Positions 1 through 11,849 of a stretch of DNA of 64,000 nt are shown here, in pieces (within the stretch, counting starts at the first letter, position 1; every line of letters starts with the position of its first letter). The stretch spans positions 1,738,037 through 1,802,036 of the forward strand of contig NC_066544.1 of NCBI RefSeq assembly GCF_024679095.1, in the 5' to 3' direction. A model generated the notes under the pieces. It made no database searches and had not been told where the DNA came from. It worked only from the letters and a program-made list of their open reading frames with translations. This DNA is from Eriocheir sinensis (Eukaryota; Arthropoda; Malacostraca; Decapoda; Varunidae). The position numbers were made by a program, and so were the translations under genes.

Positions 1-84
1 CTGGGTCTGGGAGCCCTTCTCGCGGCAAGTTTTCTGCAGCTGAGCGCGTCCGTCTTGTATTGCCGACTGGCGGTTGAGTACAAC

Positions 85-267
85 ATGTCAGCGCCAATAA
101 AACAAGAAATGACAGATACAGACAACAAGATTTGGAGCCGGGAGGCCGAGGCGGCATTGCTAGAAGTGAGGCAGCATAGATACTTGTGGGACCCACAAGA
201 TAAGCTGTACGAGAAGCTGAGTCTACGCAAAACAACTTTTGAGAGAGTGGCAGCAATATTACGATAA
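85..267 (+). CDS. Short ORF with N-terminal half of a MADF/Myb-SANT-like DNA-binding domain
   Basis: The frame is open from position 55, but the first ATG is at 85 and gives 60 codons ending in TAA. Residues about 17-60 contain W-S-R-E, a helix-like ALLEVRQHR stretch, then YLWDP and W/F-spaced residues. That matches the start of MADF or Myb/SANT-like domains, which bind DNA in arthropod transcription factors and in accessory proteins of PIF/Harbinger transposons. A full domain has about 85 residues, so this one is cut short by the stop. A pyrimidine-rich run ending in TTTCTGCAG at 30-39 resembles a splice acceptor just upstream. It may be a terminal exon, a truncated exon or a transposon relic. 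The family call is from residue pattern only. Confidence 0.4.
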   Translation: MSAPIKQEMTDTDNKIWSREAEAALLEVRQHRYLWDPQDKLYEKLSLRKTTFERVAAILR

Positions 268-808
268 ATGTTTATCTCTTTGCGAGTATCGAAGGAGGTA
301 AGGAACGATTATTTTCGTGTATTATATAATCACACTATGCAATGCCTGGGGGTTGCGATGGCATGTTCCTCCCTTCTCCTTTGTTGTTAAATGCAACAAT
401 GAAAAATCAATCTATCAATCAATACTATTTATGATAAAATTCGTTTACTTAAAGTATTTCTACAATATTAGGCTAATGGACCAAACTCATTGTGGTTTTA
501 AGATATGGTAGTAGCCTTTTGGGGTGTCTGGGATGAATTCATGCCCTTGCATTTACTAGCAGTTTACGTCTTGATGCTCCCGGCGGCTCCTCCCACGTGT
601 GAACGTACTTGCTCCCGAGAGCACCCAGCTGGTCTAGCCGCTAGATCGTCGCGGCTGTATTGCCGACTAGGAATTGCCAGGTGTAAAGCCGCATTAAGAA
701 AGGCGGCAACTCACTCTGTTGCCTTCCCTCCCCTATCTGATTCGGTGGGGGTACCTCTGCCCATACTCTATCGAGTCTATCCGATGGGGGATGGTGATGT
801 ACAAGTCA
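268..808. other. No recognisable feature
   Basis: This is AT-rich then GC-richer DNA without a credible gene. An AG/GTAAGG donor-like site lies near 296-303, after the stop of the upstream ORF. The short open frames have no family resemblance. Confidence 0.5.
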
Positions 809-893
809 AGAACAAGACAAGTTAAATGTTACCCAGCATTGGAAGCTAGCCATTAAATACCGGTGCTAGGTAACTTTCAATTTGTCTTGTTCT
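809..893. repeat. Imperfect 30-bp inverted repeat (hairpin) abutting an (AAT)n tract
   Basis: Positions 809-838 and 864-893 are inverted copies matching at 26 of 30 positions. The outer ends read AGAACAAGACAA. The 25-nt loop lacks coding potential. The right arm is followed within a few bases by (AAT)n. It could be a tiny foldback element or the end of a larger one. Confidence 0.6.
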
Positions 894-894
894 G

Positions 895-1501
<607 letters not shown>

Positions 1502-1678
1502 TGGAGTAGGTAGAAAAGCACTTACCGAGACGGGCGCAAGCCACTCCCGGTGAGGTATAAATATGGGAAGTGAGGAGGGTGCTAAAGCCCTCCTAAGACC
1601 CTTCCCATGTCCTCACTATCCGTTTCCCTATTGTCTCATCAGCACCAGAGAATAGTTCAGCATGCTCTCTAATAATAA

Positions 1679-3285
1679 TGGATTAGGGCGTGGATTAGCA
1701 ATTGGATTAGGGCGTGGATTAGCAACAAGAAACAGAGGGTTACCATTAACGGTAAAAAATCCGAATGGGGTAATGTTACCAGTGGGGTTCCTCAAGGCTC
1801 AGTTTTAGGCCCGCTTTTATTTATTATTTACATCAATGACATAGACAATGGGATAACGAGTGACATAGGTAAATTTGGAGATGACATCAAAATAGGACGC
1901 ACTGTTAGGACAAGGGAGGATGCTAGAGCACTGCAGGAGGATCTCAACAAACTGTCAGCTTGGTCAGAGAAATGGCAGATGAATTTTAATATCACCAAGT
2001 GTAGCGTACTAAGTGTAGGAACTCGCAACCCATTACACGGATATAGTTTGGACTCCACAGCGATAGGCAGGTCTGAGTGTGAAAGGGATTCGGGAGTGTT
2101 AGTTAACTCGGGCTAACAGTGTATTAGGTTTTATTAACAGGACGGTAACCAGCAAAAGTGCAGAGGTCATCCTCAGACTCTATTTAGCGTTAATTAGGCC
2201 ACACTTAGATTATGCTGTCCAGTTTTGGTGCCCACACTACAGAATGGACATCAACTTGCTAGAATCAGTTCAGAGGAGGATGACGAAGATGATTCAGGGG
2301 CTTAGGAAACTCCCATATGAATATATAAACATCTCAACTTACATTCACTAGCCCGAGAACGGCGACTGACCTCAATTGAGGCTTGCCGAAGAGAGACGAC
2401 ACACCTCAGTTGAGCGCGATTTTTGAACGCGTACAGAAACCGTGCCAGTAGGTCTAGATGGCTGAAAATTGGAACGGATCATGTAATATATGGCAACACT
2501 CAGTAGGACTACCCGCTATCCCCACGTCATTCATTTCGCCCACGTCAGTCATCTTGCCTCGTCTTGTAGCACGTCTTATTTATAAATTATTGATAAACTA
2601 AAAAAAAATAAGATATAGATGAGGTGTATATTAGTAGTTACAAATATGTGTACGTGGTACTTGTCATTTACGCTCACGTCCCTCGTCTTGCCTAGTCGCG
2701 CGTAGTTCCCCCTCGCACTTCCCAGAGTTTGCCAGCGCTTGGCTAAATCCCATTTATTGACTGCTGCCACAGCCATACAAATAGGTTTAGAACGTTTTGG
2801 TTTTCACTGTCCTATGCGCTCCCACATTCCAAAGGGACTGAGGTACTGCTTTTCCAATTCTGAGAGACTCGATTTTTTGGTCAACCAGTTGCCTGACAAT
2901 GGCTCTCTCCAACCCTGAGATCGCTTTTCTTGGGCTAGAAAGGCGAAGAGTGCGGGGAGATCTGATTAAAGTATTCAAATGGGTCAAGGGTTACAACAAA
3001 GGCGATATAAGTAAAATACTGAGAATTAGCCAGCAGGATAGAACACGCAGTAATGGATTTAAATTAGAAAAGTATAGATGTAGGAGGGAAATAGGCAGCC
3101 ATTGGTTTAGTAATAGGGTGGTGGGGGATTGGAATAGACTCAGCAATCACATAGTGAGTGCAGCAGAGACGATAGCTTGTTTTAAGAGTAGACTTGATAG
3201 CTACATGGACGAGGATGGCAGGTGGTAGTGGGAGGGAATCTGGAGCTGCCCCTTGGCCTCTTGCTGTCTCCTTATGTTCTTATGT
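1679..3285 (+). mobile_element. D1: CR1/L2-type LINE family D, 5'-truncated, split by a MITE
   Basis: Segments 1679-2351 and 2935-3285 translate to the RT palm and C-terminal region of family [21 protein letters not shown], then the catalytic box, then RMTKMIQGLRKLPYE and, after the insertion, RTRSNGFKLEKY. The catalytic FADD is FGDD here, so the RT would be dead, and a deletion near 2115 shifts the frame. The 3' end carries two copies of the family-D terminal octamer TTCTTATG. The 5' end has a 24-bp tandem duplication (1680-1727). It is a dead copy interrupted at 2352-2934. Confidence 0.85.
2352..2934. mobile_element. 583-bp MITE inserted in LINE D1, TSD CTAG
   Basis: D1 coding sequence is continuous if 2352-2934 is removed together with one CTAG. 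CTAG occurs at 2348-2351 and again at 2935-2938. The ends are inverted repeats, CCCGAGAACGGCGA on the left and the complement of CCCAAGAAAAGCGA on the right (11 of 14 match). No transposase is present. Four-base duplications occur in superfamilies such as Sola and Ginger, but the terminal bases do not settle the class. Confidence 0.7.
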
Positions 3286-3330
3286 AAAGAAAGATCCTCT
3301 CTCTTTCCACACCACACTACATTCACATAT

Positions 3331-3666
3331 GGGAAGGCGGTGGCTGAGTGGTTAGCGTGACGGCCCCGTGTTCAGGAGCTCCAGGAGAGACACGGGTTTG
3401 AATCCTGGCCACCGCACAGCTGAAGTTTTTCAGTCACCGCCGAGTGGCTTAAAACTACCCACATGCTGCCCTGAAGTTTACCCATCAACCCGGGCTCTTG
3501 ATGACCTTTCCAAAGAGAGGCTCAGAGATGAGTTCCGGGGTGCAGCATGAGCCAACACAAGATGGCGCCACTATAGACACTCGCCTGCGCCAGAACGGGC
3601 TGGGCAAACCATCAGGCCCCACCGGGAACAAGCCTACTAGCGCACCTGGTCGCGACGTAAAAAAAA
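3331..3666 (+). mobile_element. S1: tRNA-derived SINE
   Basis: The head carries an A-box-like TGGCTGAGTGGTTAGC (3340-3355) and a B-box-like GGTTTGAATCC. A body follows containing CACCGCCGAGTGGCTTAAAA and GATGGCGCCACTATA, then a poly(A) tail at about 3658-3666. The same body recurs in S2, S3, S6 and S7. LINE A1 begins directly after the tail. Confidence 0.85.
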
Positions 3667-3987
3667 CCACCCATCTTTTCCCAAAATTCAAAATGGCGTG
3701 CCATAGTAGTGCCTCGGAGTCCCCGCCTGGGGGGGGGGGGGGGGGCACAAATTCCCCCAGGGAGGACTCCCCTTCTGGCTGCCGACTTGAGAAGTGTCTT
3801 GATAACTCCTCGAACCTCTTTTTTTTTTTTAACAATTTCTGAAATATTCGCGGTCTTCGCTCTAATTTTCATTCTGTGGAGCACCATCTCTCCTCTAAGC
3901 CTCACTTTTCCTTCCTCACCGAAACACAGGTTTCTGAGGTTACTAACAGCAATCTCTACACTGTTTCCTCCTACTATCTCTATTCTA

Positions 3988-4370
3988 ATTTTTTTATTTT
4001 TTTTAAATTTTTTTTACGTTGCCTATTGCGCCGGTAGGCATCTTCCCAGTGGGGCCTGATGGTCGGCCCAAGGCTTCTTCCAGGTGGGGCCTGATGGTCG
4101 GCCCAGCCCGTTCTGGCGCAGGCGAGTGTTTTATAGTGGCGCCATCTTGCGTTGGCTCATGCTGCCCCCCGGAACTCGTTCTTGATTCGCTTGGACGGCT
4201 TCCTCTAGAGTCCGGGTTGATGGGTGGTCTTCAGGACAGCATGTGGGTAGTTTTAAGCCACTCGGCGGTGACTGAAAAATCCGAGTGGTAGCGTGGGGAT
4301 TCGAACCCGCGTCGTCCATCACGCGGCGAATGTGGGTCCAGTACGCTATCACTTCGGCCACCGCCTACCC
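3988..4370 (-). mobile_element. S2: tRNA-derived SINE inserted in LINE A1
   Basis: On the minus strand the head reads GGCGGTGGCCGAAGTGATAG, with a perfect B-box GGGTTCGAATCCC (about 4297-4309). The S1-type body follows and contains GGGCCGACCATCAGGCCCC twice. The tail is poly(A), seen as T-runs at 3988-4016. The endonuclease of A1 is continuous across it, so the SINE is younger than A1. Confidence 0.88.
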
Positions 4371-4970
4371 GCCTACGTGCGCAACGACATCACTTGCTCT
4401 CGTGCCCACGACCATGACTCTTCTGAATTTTCCATCATCTGGCTATGACTTCATTGTCATTCTATTACTAAATACATCTGTGCTGTTTATCTCTCACCTA
4501 ACTCTACTAACTATGTAAAATTCTTTAACTATTTGAACTCTAAAGTGGAGTACATCTTGACTCACTCTCCCTCCGCTGAAATCTCCATCTTGGGAGATTT
4601 CATTGTACACCACCAGCTTTGGCTTTCATCCTCTTTCACTGACCAATCTGGTGAACAAGCCTACAACTTTGCTCTCCTCAACGATCTATAGCAGTTGGTT
4701 CAGCACCCTACACGTATTCCCGACTGACTTGGAGACAGGCCCAACATACTAGACCTCTTCCTTACCTCTAACCATTCTGATTACTCTGTCAAACTGTTCT
4801 CCGTTGGGCTCCTCCGATACCAACCTTATTTCTGTATCTTGTCCTATCGCTCCTGTACATCCTCTGGACCCACCGAAGAGGCGATGCTTCTGGCATTTTG
4901 CTTCAGCTCGGTGGGACGACCTGAGGATGTACTTTTCCGATTTCCCGTGGAATGATTACTGCTTCCTCCT

Positions 4971-6249
4971 GTGTGTGCCCAGCGCATCACAGAGGTGATT
5001 GTCTCTGGAATGGAGGCATACATTCCACGTACTTTCTCTACTCTTCATGCTAAAAAGCCTTGGTTTAATCACGCCTGTTCTCGTTCTGTCAAAGATAGAG
5101 AGGCAGCTCACAAAAGGTACCAGAGCCTTCGAACTCCCGCTAACCATGATCTTTACATTTCTGCCCGGAATCGTGCCAAATCTTTTCTTCGACTTACCAA
5201 AAGCTCTTACATCCGTAGCAAATGTCAAAACCTTGCTTTTTCTAATTCTTCCAAAGACTTCTGGCACCTAGCCAAAAATATCTCCTCCAACTTCACTTCT
5301 TCTTTCCCTCCTCTCCTTAGCCCTGACGGCACCACTGTCGTCTCATCTATCTCTAAGGCTGAACTCTTCGCTCAAACTTTCTGTAACAACTCCACCCTGG
5401 ACGATTCTGGGCATATTCCTCCTACTCATCCCCCCCTGACTCCTTTATGCCGGTTATTAAGATTCTTCAGAATGATGTTTTCTATGCCCTCTCTGGCCTC
5501 AACTCTCAGAAGGCTTATGGACCTGATGGAGTGCCTCCTATTGTCCTTAAAAACTGTGCCTCCGTGCTGACACCCTGCCTAGTCAAACTCTTTCGCCTCT
5601 GCCTGTCAACATCTACCTTTCCTTTCTGGTGGAAGTATGCCTTCATACAGCCTGTGCCTAAGAAGGGGGACCGATCCAATCCCTCAAACTACCGCCCTAT
5701 AGCTTTACTTTCCTGTCTATCTAAAGCTTTTGAATCAGTCCTTAATCGGAAGATTCAAAAGCACCTTTCCACTTCTGACCTACCTGATCGCCAGTATGGG
5801 TTCCGCAAGCAACGTTCTACTGGCGATTTTCTTACTCTTAACTGATTCTTGGTCATCCTCTCAGGACCTGTCTTAGTCGTTTCGGTGAAACTTTCTTAGT
5901 TGCGCTAGACATATCGAAAGCTTTCGATAGAGTCTGGCACAAATCTTTGCTTTCTAAACTGCCCTCTTTTGGATTCTATTCCTCTCTCTGTTCCTTTATC
6001 TCCAGTTTCCTTTCCGGCCGTTCTATCTCTGCTGTGGTAGACGGTCACTGTTCTTCCCATAAACATATCATAAGGGGTGTTTCACAGGGCTTTGTCCTAT
6101 CACCCACTCTCTTCCTGTTATTCATCAATGATCTTCTTTCCATGACAAACTGTTCTATCCACTCATACGCTGACGACTCCACTCTGTATTATTCAACTTC
6201 TTTCAACAGGAATTATATGACTCCAAACTGGAGGCTTCAGAACGCTTAA
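4971..6249 (+). pseudogene. A1 ORF2 reverse transcriptase segment (broken)
   Basis: Overlapping frames at 4971-5570, 5447-5845 and 5947-6249 make one RT interrupted by frameshifts. Visible motifs are KAYGPDGVPPIVLKNCAS (palm entry), PVPKKGDRSNPSNYRPIA, DRQYGFRK, DISKAFDRVWH, and NDLLSMTNCSIHSYADD, the catalytic YADD. The product would reverse transcribe the element RNA at the nicked target. The GVPQGS motif is degraded to GVSQGF. It cannot make an active enzyme as it stands. Confidence 0.85.
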
Positions 6250-7078
6250 CCTCAGACCTTGCTATCATTTCCGATTGGGGTAAAAGGAACCGTGTGTCCT
6301 TCAGTGCCTCAAAAACCTAATTTCTTCACCTATCAACTCGACACAATCTTCCAAGCACCTATCCCCTGTTCTTCGACAACACTCAGCTGTCACCTTTTTC
6401 AACACTAAACATCCTCGGTCTATCCTTAACTCAAAGTCTTAATTGGAACCTTCACATCTACTCGAGGTTGGCTTTCTGTATCGGCTCCACCAGTTCTTCT
6501 CCCCCGCGCAGTTGCTATCCATATACAGGGGCCTTGTCCGCCCTTGTATGGAGTATGCATCTAACGTGTGGGGGGGCTCCACTCAAACAGTCCTCTTGGA
6601 CAGAGTGAAGTCTAAGGCTCTTCGTCTCATCAACTCTGCTCCTCTTACTGACAGCCTTCTACCTCTTAAATTCCGCCGCCATGTTGCTTCTCTTTCTATC
6701 TTCTATCGATATTTTCACGCTGACTGCTCTTCTGAACTTGCTAACTGCATGCCTCCCCCCCTCCCGCGGCCTCGCCACACCCGATTTTCTACTCAAGCTC
6801 ATCCCTTTACTGTCCAAATCCCTTACGCACGAGTTAACCAGCATCTTCACCCTTTCATCCCTCACGCTGGTTAAAATCTGGAACAATCTTCCTTCATATG
6901 TATTTCCTCCTGCCAACGACTTAAACTCTTTCAAGAGGAGGGTATCAGGACACCTCTTCTCCCGAAAATTAACCTATCTTTTGGCCACTCTAACTTTTTA
7001 GGAGCAGTAAGTAGTAGGCTTTTTTTCATTATTGTTTCCTTTTTTATGGCCATGAGCTGACTCCTATGCTGTAAAAAA

Positions 7079-8095
<1,017 letters not shown>

Positions 8096-8400
8096 TATTT
8101 GTAGTAAATTTTTTTTTAATCCTCCATGACTAGTGCACGATAGCTATAATGTGAGAAGGATGCTCGCTCTCGTGATAAAGCCTAGTGAAAAACGGCAAAT
8201 ATCCCAACTTCTAGACTACAATGTGTCTAGGCTGCACTAGAAAAATGAAGTAATAATGCGTGGAACAGTCGAATGAAGCGATCGAGAAGGGCGTTAGCAG
8301 CGCCTGTTCACAGGTAGAGAAAGGTGTATGAAGCCCCATACCTCATTCTTTCTAGCCGCCTCGCTCCGTGTAGACGCTCTTCCCCGCTTTGCTCAGCACT

Positions 8401-8862
8401 ACTCTCCCTACCAGACCGGCGCCCACTTCTCTCCGTCTCACCGGACGAGATGGGCGGCCGTGCTCGTGATGTCTCCTAGCGCCCACGGGCTGCTTTTCAT
8501 CTCCTGAAGTGTGGGTCCACGATCCCCTCCCATACTGGGGCCCACTTCTCCCCGTCTCACCGGGCGAGATGGGCGGCCGTGTTTGTGACGATTCCTAGCC
8601 CCCACGGGCTGCTTTTCGTCCCCGGAGGTGCTATTCCATGATCACCTCCCATACCGGCGCCCACTTCCCGTGTCACCGGGTAAGATAGACGGCCAGGCTC
8701 GTGATGAATCCTTGGCGCCCACTGGCTGCCTTTCGTCCCAGGTGGCGCGGGTCCTTGACCCCATCCCGAACCGGCGTCCACTTCTCCCCGCCTCACCGGG
8801 TGAGATGGGCGGCCGAGTTTGTGATGAGTGGTTAGCGTCCATTTTGTTCGCTTACCTCCCTG
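8401..8862. repeat. Minisatellite, four units of about 119 bp
   Basis: The motif GGCGCCCACTTC and variants recur at about 8421, 8540, 8659 and 8776, spaced 119, 119 and 117 bp. Each unit also holds CACCGGGYGAGATGGGCGGC and GGGCTGCTTTTCRTC. The units are diverged, so the array is older than the neighbouring 85-bp array. Confidence 0.85.
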
Positions 8863-9104
8863 GAGACCGGTACCCTCTCTCCCCGCGTTACGGGTGTGAG
8901 GAACGACTGTGTTGTGAACCCCGCTCCCCGTATCATACCCCCGCTTGGACCGCGGGCGCGGCGAGCTGCCGTGTTCGATACGTGCGTCGACATTCTGAGG
9001 ATAGTGACTGCGGATGGATGTCCGGGCCACGCACCCCGTGCTCACGATGTCTGGGATGCTGCTGCATCCCTGGCCTTCGCTCGGACCCATTCTCTATACG
9101 ACTC

Positions 9105-9770
9105 CCGTTACCAGCGTCTGTGTCTGTGACAAATGCTGACCATACATGTGGTGTACCGCCCGTACCAAGGGCACGGGTGTACGCCTCCCGCGTTACCAGC
9201 GTCTGCGTCTGTGACAAGTGCTAACCATACATGTGGTGTACTGCCCGTCCCAAGGACACGGGTGTACGCCTCCCGCGTTACCAGCGTCTGCGTCGGTGAC
9301 GAGTACTTACCATACATGTGGTGTGCTGCCCGTCCCGAGGACACGGGTGTACGCCTCCCGCGTTACCAGCGTCTGCGTCGGTGACGAGTACTTACCATAC
9401 ATGTGGTGTACCGCCCGTACCAAGGGCACGGGTGTACGCCTCCCGCGTTACCAGCGTCTGCGTCGGTGACGAGTACTTACCATACATGTGGTGTACTGCC
9501 CGTCCCGAGGACACGGGTGTACGCCTACCGCACTACCAGCGCTGTGTCTGTGACGATTGTTTCGCTTCCATATGGTGTACTGCCCGTCCCGAAGGCACGG
9601 GTGTACGCCTACCGCGTTACCAGCGGCTGCGTCTGTGACGTGTAATTACCTTCTATATGTTGTACTGCCCGTCCCGAGGGCACGGGTGTACGCCTACCGC
9701 GTTACCAGCGTCTGCGTCTGTGACGAGTGATTAACTTCCATATGGTGTACTGCCCGTCCCGAGGGCACTT
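9105..9770. repeat. Minisatellite, about eight units of 85 bp
   Basis: TTACCAGCG recurs every 85 bp from about 9108 to 9702, with one or two units of 84. Each unit contains CATACATGTGGTGTA and the small stem CCCGT...ACGGG. Units are 85-98% alike. Apparent frames that repeat across it follow from the unit length and carry no family signal. Confidence 0.92.
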
Positions 9771-10157
9771 CTCGGGAGATGAGGTCTTTCCTCCTTGCCC
9801 CCACGATGAGTAATCACGACCTCCCTATCCAGGCTTCGGACGTGCGGGAGGCAACTTTTAAAAAGGATTTCCTGGCACGGCGGACAGTGACTACGTTCGC
9901 TTCATCGGTGTCTTACCTGTTTTTCATACCTGGCTGAGTGAACACTCTTGCCTCAAACCACCTTGGAGTTTTATTCTGCTGGTATTCCTCCTCTCGGGTA
10001 ACGGAGTGGATTACGCAACATTGTACACTACGGCAAGTTCGGGCGACCTCAGTCGCTTCTACGCTTACTAACTTGGCGGGACGCATAAGTAGACTCAAGC
10101 ATATGTCACTTCGATGGAGTTCCTTTCTCCCCTGCTGTAAGTGGGAGTTAGCTATCG

Positions 10158-10235
10158 TGCACTAGTCATGAAGGGTTCCCAAAACTGTTTTGATCTCTGA
10201 AAAACTTATTTTTGGGAACCCGGAATGACTAGTAC
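10158..10235. repeat. Hairpin flanked by inverted copies of the element terminus
   Basis: GGGTTCCCAAAA at 10173-10184 pairs with its complement ending at 10221 (about 12-bp stem). Outside it, ACTAGTCAT (left) and ATGACTAGT (right) continue the palindrome. The outer motif is the same as the left end of the 8127-10525 element. It may be a small MITE inserted near the right end or a recombined terminus. Confidence 0.6.
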
Positions 10236-10819
10236 ATATTCCTTATTCCCCCCCTCCTTCCCTACAGAAGGTTCCTCCAGCCTCCGTCGAAGCGCCTTGA
10301 AAGAATGAGCCATGGGGCTTCCGGCACCTTCCTCTACCTGTGTCCAGGCTCTGCTATCGCCCTTCTCGATCGCTTCATTCGACTGTTCCACGCGTTATTA
10401 CTTCATTTTTCTAGTGCAGCCTAGACACATTGTAGTCTAGAAGTTGGGATATTTGCCGTTTTTCTCTAGGCTTTATCGCGAGAGCGAGCATCCCTCTCAC
10501 ATTATAGCTATCGTGCACTATAGTCGGTCCAAATTAGCTTGGCCAATTTGCACCGAGAGGCCCCTCCCCCATTCTGGCTAAGCTCCGCCCCCCTTTCACC
10601 TGGTTGGCTGTTGATGACATCATAGATTGTATCAAAGACACGTACCAAATATATATGATTGGGATAATCTAGCTTCTTTCATGATTAAAAAATATTCGAA
10701 ACTTAATTGAATAACGACACTCTACTTAAACAATCAATGACATCACTTAAGAAACAAATTACAATCGTAATACTGCAAGTTTTCAAGGGAGAACGGGCCC
10801 TGCAAAACGAGCACTGAAG

Positions 10820-11309
10820 GCGATGATATTTATTTGTTTGTTTGTTTGTTCGTTAACAGTCTTCTGTGCACAATTTTGAGGATATCTCAACCAATTTTTC
10901 AGGGAAGCTTCGTGTCCATTCAGAATAGGACTCATTAAATTTAACTTCGGTTCTCCTCATCGTAGAGATTTCAGACTTAGTTCATATTTTAGCTCATGGA
11001 AAGACGCACCTTGCATGGCCTTGACCTTGACCTTTGACCTTGACCTCAAAAAGTTCTCCCAAGCTCAAAATAAAAAAAAAGAATTTCATCAAATTTTGAA
11101 ACAAATCTTCCATATGATGCACCTTGGATGGCCTTGACCTTGACCTCGAAAAGTTCGCCCAAGGTCAAAGTTTCAAAAAAAAAAAAAAATCATTAAATTT
11201 CGTAGCAAATGCTTCCATATGATGCATAGGATCACAGTTGATGGCCATACCAATTTTCAGGACGATCTTTGGCGGAGGTGTGCACTCTCCAAGTGCTATG
11301 CGTCTAGTT
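10820..11309 (+). mobile_element. Helitron/HINE-like 3' end with internal tandem repeats
   Basis: The right end has the hairpin GCACT-CTCCA-AGTGC at 11282-11296, followed by CTAG at 11304-11307 and T. That is the layout of Helitron 3' termini. Upstream lie about 2.1 tandem units (11006-11118, 11119-11223), as is typical of non-autonomous HINE elements. The left end is not located; 10820 is approximate. No helicase is coded. Confidence 0.5.
11006..11223. repeat. Two tandem units (113 and 105 bp) rich in TGACCTTGACC
   Basis: Both units begin GCACCTTGSATGGCCTTGAC and end TTCCATATGAT. The first contains a direct repeat of AGGTCA with one spacer on the minus strand and TCAAGGTCA, a match to monomer sites of FTZ-F1/ERR-type nuclear receptors. 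Binding is inference; the motif is a structural part of the repeat. Confidence 0.7.
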
Positions 11310-11832
<523 letters not shown>

Positions 11833-11849
11833 CAGATATCATAAAAGAC

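Larger units (their letters stand above)
3667..7078 (+). mobile_element. A1: jockey-like LINE family A, near full-length ORF2, split by SINE S2
   Basis: The coding order is endonuclease N-terminus (SVEHHLSS, LTETQVSE at about 3870-3940), SINE S2, YVRND and ILGDF (EEP core, about 4370-4620), the SSD region near 4812, the PWFNHACSR linker, and an RT with NYRPIALLSCLSKAFE (about 5688) and YADD (about 6166). The C-terminus ends near 6880. The 3' UTR ends in poly(A) grading into (AAT)n and (TA)n. A 17-G homopolymer lies at 3729-3745. Frameshifts and stops near 4690, 5845 and 6250 make it a pseudogene. It is the longest A copy here. Confidence 0.85.
8127..10525. mobile_element. 2.4-kb element with about 226-bp terminal inverted repeats and internal minisatellites
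   Basis: 8127-8352 and 10299-10525 are inverted copies with high identity. They share GTGCACGATAGCTATAATGT at the outer edge and CTCATTCTTTC at the inner edge. The GC-rich interior holds two tandem arrays (about 119-bp and 85-bp units) and no transposase frame. A second copy of the terminus lies inside at 10150-10170, next to a hairpin. It resembles foldback or other long-TIR non-autonomous DNA elements; the class is unknown. The flanks suggest a TA or CTA duplication, not proven. Confidence 0.75.

Noticed and set aside
46..680. Repeat of TGTATTGCCGACT near 57-69 and 656-668
   Set aside because: Only about 13-15 bp are shared and the surroundings differ, so chance similarity is adequate.
8557..9645. 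Several 60-200-codon frames with repeated blocks
   Set aside because: They repeat with the 119-bp and 85-bp minisatellites in all frames and have no family signature.
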